DNA from: Paraburkholderia kirstenboschensis
GTDB lineage: Bacteria > Pseudomonadota > Gammaproteobacteria > Burkholderiales > Burkholderiaceae
Assembly (NCBI RefSeq): GCF_904848585.1
Contig: NZ_CAJHCR010000017.1
Coordinates: 101,526 to 165,525 of the forward strand
DNA: 64,000 nt
Reading direction: 5' to 3'
The position numbers were made by a program, and so were the translations under genes. The notes beneath the pieces were generated by a model. The model was not told the origin of the DNA, did not search any database, and was given only the letters and a program-made list of their open reading frames with translations. Positions 55,104 through 64,000 of the stretch are shown one piece after another. Positions within the stretch are counted from its first letter, which is position 1; every line of letters begins with the position of its first letter.

Positions 55104-55250
55104 CGTTGCGAGATACCGAAGCACATCCGCGCGTCTCAGCTGTTTGCGTACAACAATGTGGCCTTGCAAATCCACTACGTGAACCTGCAGCAGGTTCTTG
55201 GCCAGATCCAGTCCAACTATCGCTATCTTCATGATGAACGCTCCTTTGCC
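55104..55250 (-). pseudogene. IS110 transposase, 5' fragment (copy 1)
   Basis: Reads MKIAIVGLDLAKNLLQVHVV, then LQGHIVVRKQLRRADVLRYL, after which it is joined to the IS256 fragment. It is nearly identical to the first 44 residues of the IS110 copy at 56708 but lies in the opposite orientation. The conserved lead-in GGCAAAGGAGCG at its outer edge defines the IS110 left end. Confidence 0.88.
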
Positions 55251-55509
55251 GTGGGTATCACGGCCTCTCCACTCTGGCATACATCTCTCGCTCCGTAGCG
55301 GGAGTCGTCCATCACATCAGAACGAACGGCGAAACGGCCGACGGCCAGCGCAAAGCGTTCGTGTTCGCGGAAAACTATCTCGCGGTTGACACGGGTCAAC
55401 CGACTTCTGACTGCCTCGTGTACATTGGACGCACTGCTGCCGCGCACGCATTTGCTGTAGCCTCCCGTTGCACGCATGCGGACCGCTTCATCACGTCAGG
55501 AGATCCACC

Positions 55510-56052
55510 ATGGCAGGCAAATCAGTCACACCCTTCGATCTGTACCGCGCGAATCTTTCGCTTGCGCTGCAAGTTGGGAGTTTCAGCCACGAAGCCCGGC
55601 AGCAGGTTTCCGAGTTGGAGATGCAGCGCATCCGGCGCGATCTTGCGGCGGCGCATGCCATTCGCAATGCGGTATCGACCGCTCATGACTGGAGCGAATT
55701 CTCGGCGTCTTACCAGTCCACGGTGCGCGATTACATGACGACCACCACAAACCTCTGGCAGCAAGGGCTGGACTCTGCCGTGCGGCTGCAAAGCCGATTT
55801 AGCGAAGGCCTGCGCGAAGCGTTGGCGAACTGGCAAACGGCCTGGAGCGAGCAATGGCCGACGCATGCCCCCATGAATCCGGTCATGCTGCCGTGGCAGG
55901 AATGGCTGCGACGTATGGAAAGCACGGCGGCGGGCATGGCCTACGGACAAGCGGGCCGAGGCGACGTCTCCAGTCAGGTTACGCCGGCGACTTCAGCTAA
56001 ATCGCCGGCCTCCGGCAAGCGTCCGGAGCAGGGAGAGCATCATGTCGGCTAA
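55510..56052 (+). CDS. Phasin family protein
   Basis: A 180-residue phasin, a structural protein coating polyhydroxyalkanoate granules and controlling their size. The body is helical and amphipathic (VGSFSHEARQQVSELEMQRI, then LWQQGLDSAVRLQSRFSEGL), with a Pro/Ser-rich tail. An AGGAG site precedes ATG 55510. Its stop overlaps the start of a phaB-like gene by 11 bases, so the two formed a PHA operon before IS110 struck. Confidence 0.85.
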   Translation: MAGKSVTPFDLYRANLSLALQVGSFSHEARQQVSELEMQRIRRDLAAAHAIRNAVSTAHDWSEFSASYQSTVRDYMTTTTNLWQQGLDSAVRLQSRFSEGLREALANWQTAWSEQWPTHAPMNPVMLPWQEWLRRMESTAAGMAYGQAGRGDVSSQVTPATSAKSPASGKRPEQGEHHVG

Positions 56053-56690
56053 GCGCGTAGCTTTCATTACCGGTGGCATGGGTGGCTTGGGCGCCGCGAT
56101 CAGTCGGTGTCTTCACGATGCGGGCACGGCGGTCGCCATGTCGCACTCCGAGCGCAACGATCACGTTGCCACGTGGCTCAGCCATGAGCGCGATGCCGGT
56201 CGCCACTTCGTCGCCTATGAGGCCGACGTCTCCAGCTTCGATTCGTGCGCCCATTGCGCCGAGCGCGTGCTCGCCGAATTCGGTACAGTGGACATTCTGG
56301 TGAACAACGCGGCCATCACCCGCGACTCGACTTTTGTGAGGATGAACAAGGAGGATTGGGACAACGTACTGCGCACCAATCTCGATTCCATGTTTAACAT
56401 GACCAGACCGCTGCTCGGCGGGATGCTCAAGCAGCAGTTCGGGCGGATCGTCAATGTCGGTTCGGTGAACGGCGCGCGCGGCGCGTTCGGGCAGACCAAT
56501 TACGCGGCGGCCAAGGCAGGCATTCACGGCTTCACGATGTCGCTCGCGCCGGAGGTGGCCAGACACGGCGTGACCGTCAACACGGTATCACCTGGCTACC
56601 TTGCCACGGCGATGACCGCGGCGGTCCCCAAGGACGTGATGGAAACGAAGATCCTCCCGCAGATTCCGGTGGGCCGCCTCGGTCAACCGA
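56042..56690 (+). pseudogene. phaB: Acetoacetyl-CoA reductase (PhaB-like), C-terminally truncated by IS110
   Basis: A short-chain dehydrogenase that reduces acetoacetyl-CoA to 3-hydroxybutyryl-CoA for PHA synthesis. The NADPH motif (TGGMGGLG), NNAAI, the catalytic serine in VNVGSVNGARG and YxxxK in NYAAAKAG are all present through VGRLGQP (about 216 residues). The last 30 or so residues, which shape the oligomer interface, are replaced in frame by IS110 sequence, giving a 280-residue chimera that ends at a TAG at 56882. It is likely inactive or unstable. Confidence 0.88.
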
Positions 56691-57353
56691 GGCAAAGGAG
56701 CGTCATCATGAAGATAGCGATTATTGGACTGGATCTGGCCAAGAACCTGCTGCAGGTTCACGCAGTGGATTTGCAAGGCCACATTGTTGTACGCAACCAG
56801 CTGAGACGCGCGGATGTGCTTCGGTATCTCGCAACGCTTGAACCGTGCGTGATCGGCATGCAAGCGTGCGGCTCGTCGCACTAGTGGGGCCGGGAGCTCG
56901 CGAAGCTCGGGCATACCCTTCGCCTGATCGCCCCGCAGTTAGTCCGTCCCTACGTAAAGAGCAACAAGACCGACGCGGCCGACGCTGAAGCGATCTGCGA
57001 GGCAATGCAGCGACCGCACATTCGCTTCGTACCGGTCAAGACGCAGGCGGAACAGACAATCCTGTCGCTGCACCGCGCACGCGCCAGGCTGGTCAAGTCG
57101 CGCACCGCGCTGGCCAACCAGTTCCGTGGGCTTCTCGGTGAATTCGGCATCCCGCTGCCACAAGGTATCCGGCTGCTGAGGAGCCGGGCCATAGCGGCGC
57201 TATCCAGTCACGACAGAGAGCATTGCGAGCCGTTCCGGGCGTCAATCGAGATGCTCTTCGAGCACCCGCGCGAATTCGGCGACAAGGTGGCTGAACTGGA
57301 AGGGCGTATCCGCGCGATCCATCGACGGACTGACAGATACAGCGTTTAACATC
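56691..57353 (+). pseudogene. IS110 transposase fragment (copy 2), with stop codon and truncation
   Basis: Begins MKIAIIGLDLAKNLLQVHAV at 56708. It is interrupted by TAG at 56882 where homologues read H-Y/W-W, then continues WGRELAKLGHTLRLIAPQLV, KSNKTDAADAEAICEAMQRP and LPQGIRLLRSR. It breaks off near RIRAIHRR, losing the C-terminal transposase_20 domain. Inverted relative to copy 1 at 55104. Confidence 0.88.
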
Positions 57354-57948
57354 GCGACAGCGTCCACTTTCCAGAGGTTGCTTGAGCAGACTTAAATTCG
57401 ATGACACAACGGTCGGGACCATGGTGGGTCAAACCCGCTTTGCACCATGGGCAACCAGGCCCGAGGTTCTGACGAGGTACCCATTCGCGGATAACATCGC
57501 GGGCCAGCCATACACGCAAATGGCTGGCCATGCCGAGATTTTTCCTATCGGTATGGACACCTCATCGATTGAACCGGGCGGCATTCCAGACAGCGGGAGC
57601 AGCGACAAACTGCGCCCGGCCATCATCTCGGCCAGGTCGCGCAGGCTGAGCTTGTAGGGGTATTCGTCCTTTTCGTGCAAAACCGGGAGCTTTGCTCTGA
57701 AATGCCATGATTTTTCAACGACTTGCAAGATCGAGATTGGTGTAACGCTCGCGCAAACAGAAACCCTTGCTGGATGCGGCTCACCGGGGGGAGACAGCCA
57801 GATTTTGCACGAAAAGGATGAATACCCTTGAAGGCCTAACGCGAAGAGGAGGAAGTGCATACCGCCGCGCACACGGCCGCATCGCAGTTTAACTGGCGGG
57901 CGTCCAACTCATCACCACGCATCGTCAATCGCTTGGAGTCTTTCAATC
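57354..57948. other. Junk DNA between IS110 and the next locus
   Basis: About 600 bases. A minus-strand stretch near 57650 (HEKDEYPYKLSLRDLAEMM) faintly resembles the start of a DDE transposase but is too short and disrupted to call. Otherwise nothing is recognised. Confidence 0.4.
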
Positions 57949-59242
57949 ATGCCGTCTACCATCCCCTACGATCCGGCGCTAGCGCTCGGAGACCTCGTCA
58001 GTGCTGCCCGCCTGGCGACGTTGGAGCAAATCTCCCAAGCGCAGGCGCCCGCGAATGCCGCCGAGGACACGCTCAACTCGATGATCTCGACCAAGCGTTC
58101 CCTCGACATGACCTCGCAAGAACTTGCGGGCATGGGAGTGGACACGTCAGCCGTCGACTCAGAGTCCGTCGATATGGGCAAGCAGATCGCCACTGCGGCG
58201 GGAGAATATGCGATAGCAAAGATCGCATCGCTCAAGGCGACAGGTAAACAGTCAAATCCAGAATCACAGCATCGCTGGCACGCTGGTCGTAGCCGTGACA
58301 TGCACGCACAAAGATGCGCTGCTGCTTGCACCATTCATCTTGGACGTCGACAAAGGGATCCGCGCTTTCAACGCATATTTCCCCGACGACATGATCAAAA
58401 CGGACTCGATTGCGTCAATCTCGAAGATCGCGGCGCAGGCCAATACGAAGGACGAGAAATCGTTGACACTGCTATCGGGAGCTACGGTCGGTTCCTGTTT
58501 CATCGGCATGGTCCACATTCTCAACTCGACTGAAACGGAAAGCAGCGAGACGATGGAAAGTGTCGCTGACTCTCTACAGTCGCAGTTCAAGATCGCGGGG
58601 TGGTTCGAAGATGTGTCCGGCGGCTTCGGCGTAAATGCCTCGTTCAGCGATGACGCAAAAGCACTTCTGTCCACGCAGAACGTCACTTCCCACTGCACCT
58701 TGACCACGATCGGCTCGATCCCGTCGATCCGATCGAATCAGGTCAAGATGGGTGTGCAGCAGTTTGCGGACTTCGATGGCGCGTCGTCGATGGCTGCGTT
58801 GCTTAAGCTGCAGGGGGTCACTGCGAGCGTTCAGGAGTCTGTGGCGTCGTCGGCTGAAGCGGCCCGCACTGGTGGACAGTTCATTGCCATGAAGTCCAGC
58901 CAGATGGAGAGCGCACTCTCCGCGCTGGCGCAGATCGACGATGGCCAGAACAAAATGATCGATACCAACTCGATGATGGACGCGCTGGATGACTACATCC
59001 AGAAGTGCATCGCCGGGAACATTGGCGCTCCGATCACTTACTATCTCAAGAGCATCACGGCCTCGCAACTCGCAAAAATCTGGATGGCCAAGTACTATCC
59101 GAACAAATTCCTCTCGATCTCTGGTGATGACTCAGGCACTACTGGCGGCGGAAGCGGCAGTGGTGGTGGCACCGGAGGCACAGGTGGTGGTGGGGACAGC
59201 GGTACGTCTGGTGACGGCGGTAGTGGCGGCAGCGGGAGCTGA
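57949..59242 (+). pseudogene. Uncharacterised glycine-tailed protein with one frameshift
   Basis: The first register (MPSTIPYDPALALGDLVSAA, ... GEYAIAKIASLKATG) loses its frame near 58246-58248, in a run of three A. The next register continues SQIQNHSIAGTLVVAVTCTH and runs to a stop at 59240. Removing one A gives a protein of about 430 residues: helical N-terminus, beta-rich middle (AGWFEDVSGGFGVNASFSDD), and a Gly/Ser tail of about 40 residues after SISGDDSG. No family recognised. It is the first of three co-directional genes. It may still be intact in reality if the extra A is a sequencing error. Confidence 0.68.
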
Positions 59243-59470
59243 GTCTGGCGCAATCGTAACGGCCCGGCGGGATCTTCTGCCGGACACCAACATGCGTGCG
59301 GCCAAAAATCGATGTGACGACGGCGAGTCTCCTCAAACCGCTATAGCACAGGACGACTAGAGTCGTCTTCGATGCCCGCCGCCTAGCCTCGCTGTCAGCA
59401 GGCGACGGCGAGGCAACTGCCGACCGTCCCTAACCGGAAACGCTCATGCGCATCCTCGCCACAACATGTC

Positions 59471-61246
59471 ATGACTGTATCGAATATTGACCGCCTCACG
59501 CGCTCACTCGGTGGCTTCGAGCGGACGTGGCTCACGACCGTTCTGGAGATGACCGCTGAAGGTCCAGTGTCTCTCCGCGATCTTTGGCGTGCAGGATGGT
59601 TCACTGAGCCATCCGGTCGGGCATTGATAATCCAGCCGGCGCGCGCGAGCGCATTTTTGTACCTCTCGGAGAATTTCGACAAGGACTGCGCGCGCGAAGC
59701 CGAGCGTACGCTGGCGCTTGCGATGTTAATCGAAGGCTTGGTGGCAGATGGGTTCGCCTTCAGATTTCAGACATCATCAACGCCGCGCGGGCAGGTTCGC
59801 TGTATCGGCGCGACATTTCGGGATCCCCATGTGGAGGTCGCGACTGGTCGTCCTCGGATCGTGATCAATTCCGCCGGGGACTATACCGATGACCCGGCGA
59901 CAATTTTGAACCAGAAGGGGGAGGTCGTTTCCCGCAGCATCTGCTTGTCGCAGGACGCGTACGACCTGATCAGCAGCGCCACGCACGGCATGCTGATGCT
60001 GCGCGCACCGGAGCGAGCGGCGTTGCAGGTGGCGGTTGCAACACCGACGCCGTGCGATCTGGCGCTCCCTCATGGAAGCGCCCGCGAGCGACAACATGAT
60101 GCGTTGACTCATGGTTCAACGGATACGCAGTCGGACAACGCGCCAGGTTCTGCCGAGACGTCGCCAGATGCATCGACCCGGCGCCGACGCGTTCTGCCGC
60201 GGGCGGGGACGATCGCCGCCGCGGCCGTCCTCGGCGCAAGCGCTTTGACCGCGATCGCTGCGTGGTGCTTTCGCATACCGGATGAGGTGAATCCCGCCGT
60301 GATGCTTGGCCTGTCGACGGCGTGTTCCGGCGCGGTCGGCCGCGTGTTGTCTTCTGCCCCAGTTCCAGTCGCGTCAGAACCGGTTGGTCGCGGGTCGGTT
60401 ACGACCCAGCCGGCCGCCACGGGCGTAGCTTCGAGCGCGTTGCGGGCGCCCGCGCCGCGCGTCGCCATGGCTGCACCAACTTTTGGCGCGCTGGATGCGA
60501 CAGGCGTTCTTCCCTTGCGAAACGACGACGCCGCCGTGGTAAATGTGGACACCATGCCAGGCAACGCCCACGGCCTGGATGTGTCGCAATGGTCCGGAGG
60601 AGGCAAGGCCGGCGCGGAGGCTGTCTTTGCCGCGGTGCCGCATCTCGACTTTGCGTTTGCCCGAGTCGCGTATGGAACCCGGCTTGACCCCGAATTCAGC
60701 ATCAATTGGGCCATCATGGGACACCGTTCGTTGTACCGGGGTGGCTATCTCTTCCTGCGGCTCGACGAGGACCCCGTCGAGCAGGTCGACGGGGCGGTGC
60801 GAGCTCTGGGCGAGGCCCGAGCGCGAGATCTCTGCCTGGCCATTGACTTCGAAGAAATGAGCCTCGACAAGCCTCAGGCCAATCCTCCCGTAGAGCAGGT
60901 CCAGCGCACGATCATCGCGGCGCTTAAGCACGTCGCACAGACGATGAAGTGTACGCCTGTGATCTACACGGATTGGGCCATTGGTCAGCGGTACCTGAAC
61001 TCGCCGGCATTCGCTCGGTATCCCCTCTGGATTGCGGATTGGACCGAGGGCCGCCAGCCACGCGTGCCACCTCCGTGGACGAGTTTTGCCTTCTGGCAGC
61101 GTTCCGATCACCTGAAACGCAGCCTCGACCCGGCGGACTTCGATGTATTTAACGGCAACGCTACCGATTTAGGTCAGTTTTCGCGCGTAGCAGGCAGGCG
61201 GAATCTCGGCACTGCACACGAGGGCTCAACCCCAGCAGTTCCCTGA
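59471..61246 (+). CDS. Membrane-anchored GH25 muramidase
   Basis: A 591-residue protein in three parts. Residues 1-190 are an unrecognised cytosolic domain (LTRSLGGFERTWLTTVLEMT). A single transmembrane helix spans about 247-267 (TIAAAAVLGASALTAIAAWC). Residues 365-570 are a GH25 lysozyme barrel: HGLDVSQWSGG, FAFARVAYG, the acidic pair in CLAIDFEEMS, YTDWAIG and LWIADWTEG. The catalytic part would face the periplasm, where it could cut peptidoglycan. The ATG has no clear ribosome site. It lies between the glycine-tailed gene and an EEP nuclease on the same strand. Confidence 0.8.
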   Translation: MTVSNIDRLTRSLGGFERTWLTTVLEMTAEGPVSLRDLWRAGWFTEPSGRALIIQPARASAFLYLSENFDKDCAREAERTLALAMLIEGLVADGFAFRFQTSSTPRGQVRCIGATFRDPHVEVATGRPRIVINSAGDYTDDPATILNQKGEVVSRSICLSQDAYDLISSATHGMLMLRAPERAALQVAVATPTPCDLALPHGSARERQHDALTHGSTDTQSDNAPGSAETSPDASTRRRRVLPRAGTIAAAAVLGASALTAIAAWCFRIPDEVNPAVMLGLSTACSGAVGRVLSSAPVPVASEPVGRGSVTTQPAATGVASSALRAPAPRVAMAAPTFGALDATGVLPLRNDDAAVVNVDTMPGNAHGLDVSQWSGGGKAGAEAVFAAVPHLDFAFARVAYGTRLDPEFSINWAIMGHRSLYRGGYLFLRLDEDPVEQVDGAVRALGEARARDLCLAIDFEEMSLDKPQANPPVEQVQRTIIAALKHVAQTMKCTPVIYTDWAIGQRYLNSPAFARYPLWIADWTEGRQPRVPPPWTSFAFWQRSDHLKRSLDPADFDVFNGNATDLGQFSRVAGRRNLGTAHEGSTPAVP

Positions 61247-61290
61247 TATCAGCCGGTTTTCACGACTTAGCCTGACTCTCGGAGAAACTC

Positions 61291-62133
61291 ATGAATGTCA
61301 TGTACTGGAATTGCACCGCACCCGGTGCAGGCGGCTCTTTTTCCGCCGAGAAAGTGGATGCAATCGGGCAACGTATCGCGGCACTGCAGCCCGATATCAT
61401 CTGCCTCGACGAGATGTCGGCGCTCATTACTGGCGCACTCACCGCCGACAGACGGCTGAACTCGATGAAGACCTCTGAGGGCGCGCCAGCGAATCTGTCC
61501 GAGACCTACGCGGCGGTGAACGTGAACGTCAACCCGGGCGCGCACCTGAATACGGCAATCTTTGTGAGAAAGACACTTCTCCCGGCTGTGGTCAAGGTGG
61601 CCATTGGGCTCCCTCAGGCCAAGTGGGATAGCGATAACACGAAACGCGACCTGGTGCGCGCCCAGTACATGGATAGTCAGACGCACCGGATAGTCAGCAT
61701 CTGGTTTCTCCACGCGAATGCCAGCCAGAGAAACGGTGCCAAAGCCGCGTCATTCGCTGCTCAGGACGTCACAGCTGCGAACAATGACATCTTCATTGGC
61801 GACTTCAACGTGAATGCGCCAGACCTTCATCTGTACCCCAAGGCCGTGCAGACCAAGCCTGCGCTCGACGGCTATACGTACTCACAATGGGCGAAATCGG
61901 CCTATTCAAACGGTGCGACGCAAATCGGTAGCACCGTGGATGCCAAACCCGGAGGGCTGATCGACTTCGCGATCGCCAACGCAGCGGGAACGGTGAAAGT
62001 CACGCCACTTAACTCGCTCGCCGGGTTGACTCACATGACCGACCTGGCCAGGGATTACAGGAAAGACACCCTCGAATATATCCAGAGGACCTTCGACCAC
62101 TTCCCTGTCCTATTTCAAGTCACTTGCGCGTAA
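61291..62133 (+). CDS. Endonuclease/exonuclease/phosphatase (EEP) family protein
   Basis: A 280-residue DNase-I-like fold enzyme. Recognisable motifs are VMYWNC (5-8 asparagine), QPDIICLDEMS (metal-binding Glu), WFLHANAS, NNDIFIGDFNVN (catalytic Asp/Asn) and the closing DHFPVLF histidine. No signal peptide or binding domain is present. GGAG lies before the ATG. It follows the GH25 gene by 44 bases, so the two are likely co-transcribed. Substrate (DNA, phosphoester or lipid) cannot be told from sequence. Confidence 0.8.
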   Translation: MNVMYWNCTAPGAGGSFSAEKVDAIGQRIAALQPDIICLDEMSALITGALTADRRLNSMKTSEGAPANLSETYAAVNVNVNPGAHLNTAIFVRKTLLPAVVKVAIGLPQAKWDSDNTKRDLVRAQYMDSQTHRIVSIWFLHANASQRNGAKAASFAAQDVTAANNDIFIGDFNVNAPDLHLYPKAVQTKPALDGYTYSQWAKSAYSNGATQIGSTVDAKPGGLIDFAIANAAGTVKVTPLNSLAGLTHMTDLARDYRKDTLEYIQRTFDHFPVLFQVTCA

Positions 62134-62338
62134 CGACTCGCCCGGCCCCCGTGGCATCCATTTGCGTCCGGGGATCCTCCAGGCGATTAGAGAAAATCAA
62201 GCCATATCCAGTCTGCTGATATGACTCCCGGTGTCGATCGGGATCGGCTTTTCAGTTTCTAGCAGGCTGTTGAAAAGCGCGCCGTGATGACGACCGAAGC
62301 TATGTTCAGGAGCCTTGCGCGTGCAATTTCCCGCTGAA

Positions 62339-62566
62339 TTACCGGTTCGCCGCGCGATCTGCGCGGGGCATGCGCACGCATGCAGCCCTTCTGGCGCGCA
62401 GTCTTCGCGCCGTGGCGGCTGATCGCGTCGCTCCTTGCAGCACCACACCTGGCATTCGAGCCATGCGGGTCAGATTGCTCGCAACCATCGTCAGCTTGAA
62501 GTGCTGATCGACGCGCTTGATGCCGCGATAGACCGTCTGCCGAATCCGTCCGATGGTCTTGTGAGG
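62339..62566 (-). pseudogene. IS5-like transposase, C-terminal remnant
   Basis: Reads KTIGRIRQTVYRGIKRVDQH, then FKLTMVASNLTRMARMPGVV, ending in RADRAANR and a TAA. This matches the final part of an IS5-type DDE transposase, where the catalytic glutamate has already passed. No start remains upstream. Confidence 0.65.
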
Positions 62567-62594
62567 TCAGTCGGAATCCGTGGACGCCAACCAG

Positions 62595-62825
62595 TTAAGC
62601 AGCGATTTTACTCAAATGGAATCGCTGCGTGAAAGCGACCGGCGACAGATAGTCCAGGCGTTCCTGTGTTCGCTGCCGGTTGTAAAAGATTTCGATGTAT
62701 TCCGCGAATTCTTTGCAGGCCTGGTCGCGGGTCGAGAACTTGCGATGATAGACGAGTTCATTTTTCAATGAGCCCCAGAACGATTCAATGGGTGGGTTAT
62801 CAAGACATTTTCCACGTCTACTCAT
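62595..62825 (-). pseudogene. IS3-family OrfB transposase, C-terminal fragment
   Basis: Seventy-six residues: MSRRGKCLDNPPIESFWGSL, then KNELVYHRKFSTRDQACKEF and RTQERLDYLSPVAFTQRFHL. This is the end of an IS3-family DDE transposase with the catalytic Glu in ESFWG. The two aspartate regions are lost upstream. Confidence 0.88.
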
Positions 62826-62932
62826 TGATGCCTGTGCGTATTTCGGGGATGTCGAACGGGCGATTCGGCGAAGCCGAACAGGCTGGAGGGCGGTACTGCG
62901 TAGTGCATGGATTGTAGCGTGAGTGTTCGGAA

Positions 62933-63202
62933 TCAGGCTATGACGTCGTCGGGTTTGTTCTTTTTGCGCATTGATTCGCCCTTCAATGGGAGCTTGTGTG
63001 CCTGATGTACGAGACGATCGAGAATGGCGTCAGCGAGTGTGGGATCCTGTAGCCATGCGTGCCAATGCTCGAGGGGCAACTGGCTGGTGATGATCGTTGA
63101 ACGGGTGCCAACGCGATCGTCGAGCACTTCAAGCAGATTGTTGCGAGCGCCCTGGTCGAGATCCTGCAGGCCCCAGTCGTCCAGTAATGTTGCGCGCAAC
63201 AT
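62933..63202 (-). pseudogene. IS21-family helper ATPase IstB, C-terminal fragment
   Basis: Eighty-nine residues from LLDDWGLQDLDQGARNNLLE through LADAILDRLVHQAHKLPLKG, the sensor and arginine-finger end of IstB. The Walker A part and the istA transposase gene are missing. The break at 63203 falls inside a 20-base perfect palindrome next to a new recombinase gene. Confidence 0.88.
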
Positions 63203-63204
63203 TA
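63185..63204. repeat. Perfect 20-base palindrome at the istB break
   Basis: TAATGTTGCGCGCAACATTA reads the same on both strands. Its left half belongs to the istB fragment and its right half to the incoming DNA, as at the edge of the RIT element at 51004. Confidence 0.8.
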
Positions 63205-63356
63205 ATTGATTTATGTGCAGCGCGCGGTTATGTGGAGTTTCCCTCTGGGCGCTGCTTCGGCGCCTGGTTGTGTCAGGAGTTCGTCAACATAACTTCGTCG
63301 TGGGAGTAGCGTAGTTCCTCCGATCACCGTATTCGGAGGGCAACAGGCTTCAGGAA

Positions 63357-64000
63357 TTGTTTCCGAAGGTACATCGCCGCTATGAGGGATCGCGGTTCGC
63401 CGCCGATCTTGAGGGTTTCGCTGCCTGGCTGCGTCGGAGCAGATATTCTCGCAACAGTACCTGCGATCATTTGTTTCGGGCAAAGCAAACCCTTGAACGG
63501 ATGGATGGCGCCGAGCCCGGCGGGGAGTTTGCCACCGAACATCTCTACGCTGCATTTACGTCATCGCGCTTCCCTGCGCTATATCGAGGCACGCAGCGGG
63601 CATTCGAGCGCTTTCTGTCTTCGCGCGGCAGATTGATTCGGGCTGAGCCGGACGACCCGTTCGGAGCCCTGCGCGGTCAGTATCTACAGTACCTTCATGA
63701 GCTACGTGGGTTTGCCGTCTCGACCGCCGCTCAGCATGACTCGACTCTCAGGGACTTCCTGCGTCGGGCGGTGTTACCCGACCGAACGCTGCGGACATTG
63801 GGCGCTACGGACGTCGAGAATTACATCCGGCTCAAGAGCCGCGAGGTTACCCGTCAGACGCTGCAGCATGTCATTGCGCATCTGGGGGGGTTCTTGCGCT
63901 ATTGCGAAGAGCGTGGCGATATCACGCTCGGACTGCATTGCATTGACACGCCACGGACTTATCGTGCCGAGTTGCCCCCGCGCGCACTCGACTGGAAGCT
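63357..64000 (+). CDS. Tyrosine recombinase, N-terminal part (runs off the window)
   Basis: An open frame to the end of the window encodes at least 214 residues. It starts at a TTG after CAGGAA (FPKVHRRYEGSRFAADLEGF) and continues FPALYRGTQRAFERFLSSRG and YLHELRGFAVSTAAQHDSTL. It reaches a second core-binding domain with HVIAHLGGFLRYCEERGDIT. The layout matches the first recombinase of the RIT trio at 51165 (both have FLRYxxxRGDITL), so this is probably the first gene of a second recombinase element. The catalytic domain lies beyond the window. The start codon is uncertain. Confidence 0.75.
   Translation, partial: MFPKVHRRYEGSRFAADLEGFAAWLRRSRYSRNSTCDHLFRAKQTLERMDGAEPGGEFATEHLYAAFTSSRFPALYRGTQRAFERFLSSRGRLIRAEPDDPFGALRGQYLQYLHELRGFAVSTAAQHDSTLRDFLRRAVLPDRTLRTLGATDVENYIRLKSREVTRQTLQHVIAHLGGFLRYCEERGDITLGLHCIDTPRTYRAELPPRALDWK

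Noticed and set aside
57429..57872. Possible transposase start on the minus strand
   Set aside because: Only about 20 residues resemble a DDE transposase and the rest is unrelated, so it is not supportable.
1..64000. tRNA, rRNA and CRISPR arrays
   Set aside because: No TTCRANNC-type T-loop with a matching acceptor stem, no rRNA-like stretch and no regularly spaced repeat array was seen by eye. A covariance-model scan would settle it.

Overview
The window looks like chromosome or megaplasmid sequence from a member of the Burkholderiaceae (Paraburkholderia, Caballeronia, Burkholderia or Cupriavidus type). The reasons are the GC-rich coding bias, an imuA-imuB-dnaE2 mutasome under a consensus LexA box, a phasin/phaB polyhydroxyalkanoate pair, a Burkholderia-style LigD, and the mix of IS110, IS91, IS256, IS21 and tyrosine-recombinase elements. 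This is accessory DNA: few operons are core-like, many genes are truncated or frameshifted, and most boundaries are made by recombinases or insertion sequences.

Layout. 1-7.6 kb: small stress and DNA-repair genes (SET methyltransferase, HNH nuclease, YqaE-like peptide, two-domain LigD, lipoproteins, a YfcF-type GST, a frameshifted DUF72 gene). 7.8-9.5 kb: an AT-richer pair, one gene unknown and one encoding an M48-like HExxH protein. 9.8-10.7 kb: a beta-flower repeat protein and a paralogue of the gene at 1616. 10.9-20.0 kb: what looks like an undescribed peptide-modification (RiPP-type) locus. It holds a B12 radical SAM enzyme of the bacteriocin-maturation type, a phytanoyl-CoA-type dioxygenase, a DCC protein, a membrane partner and an HTTM-like protein, an unknown protein, an HExxH-hydroxylase/methyltransferase fusion, and an 81-residue His/Asp-rich peptide behind a strong promoter that is the best precursor candidate. 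21-24.2 kb: a large von Willebrand A protein. 24.4-32.5 kb: a corA remnant, an intact IS110 and a four-gene recombinase operon of the GInt (ginABCD) type. 33-39.3 kb: the SOS mutasome. 39.7-48.8 kb: a frameshifted lipoprotein, an AT-rich gene, a RES/Xre toxin-antitoxin pair with a palindromic operator, an ISNCY-like element, an anti-sigma gene without its sigma factor, a catalase missing its front, and an AbiE-type toxin-antitoxin pair.

48.8-57.4 kb is a mosaic of mobile elements. An IS91 transposase is followed by its integrase, which has been split by a recombinase-trio (RIT) element with matching 37-bp ends. Then come remnants of an FAD oxidoreductase, IS256 and IS110. A phasin gene and a phaB gene survive between two oppositely oriented IS110 pieces, and phaB is fused in frame to one of them. 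57.9-62.1 kb carries a frameshifted glycine-rich protein, a membrane-anchored GH25 muramidase and an EEP-family nuclease/phosphatase. 62.3-64 kb has IS5-like, IS3 and IS21 fragments and the start of another tyrosine recombinase that runs off the window.

How the parts work together: the peptide-modification locus is the only long metabolic unit. Its enzymes point to C-methylation, hydroxylation and methyl transfer on a ribosomal peptide. The recombinase modules explain how it and the two toxin-antitoxin systems could have arrived. No tRNA, rRNA or CRISPR array was recognised.
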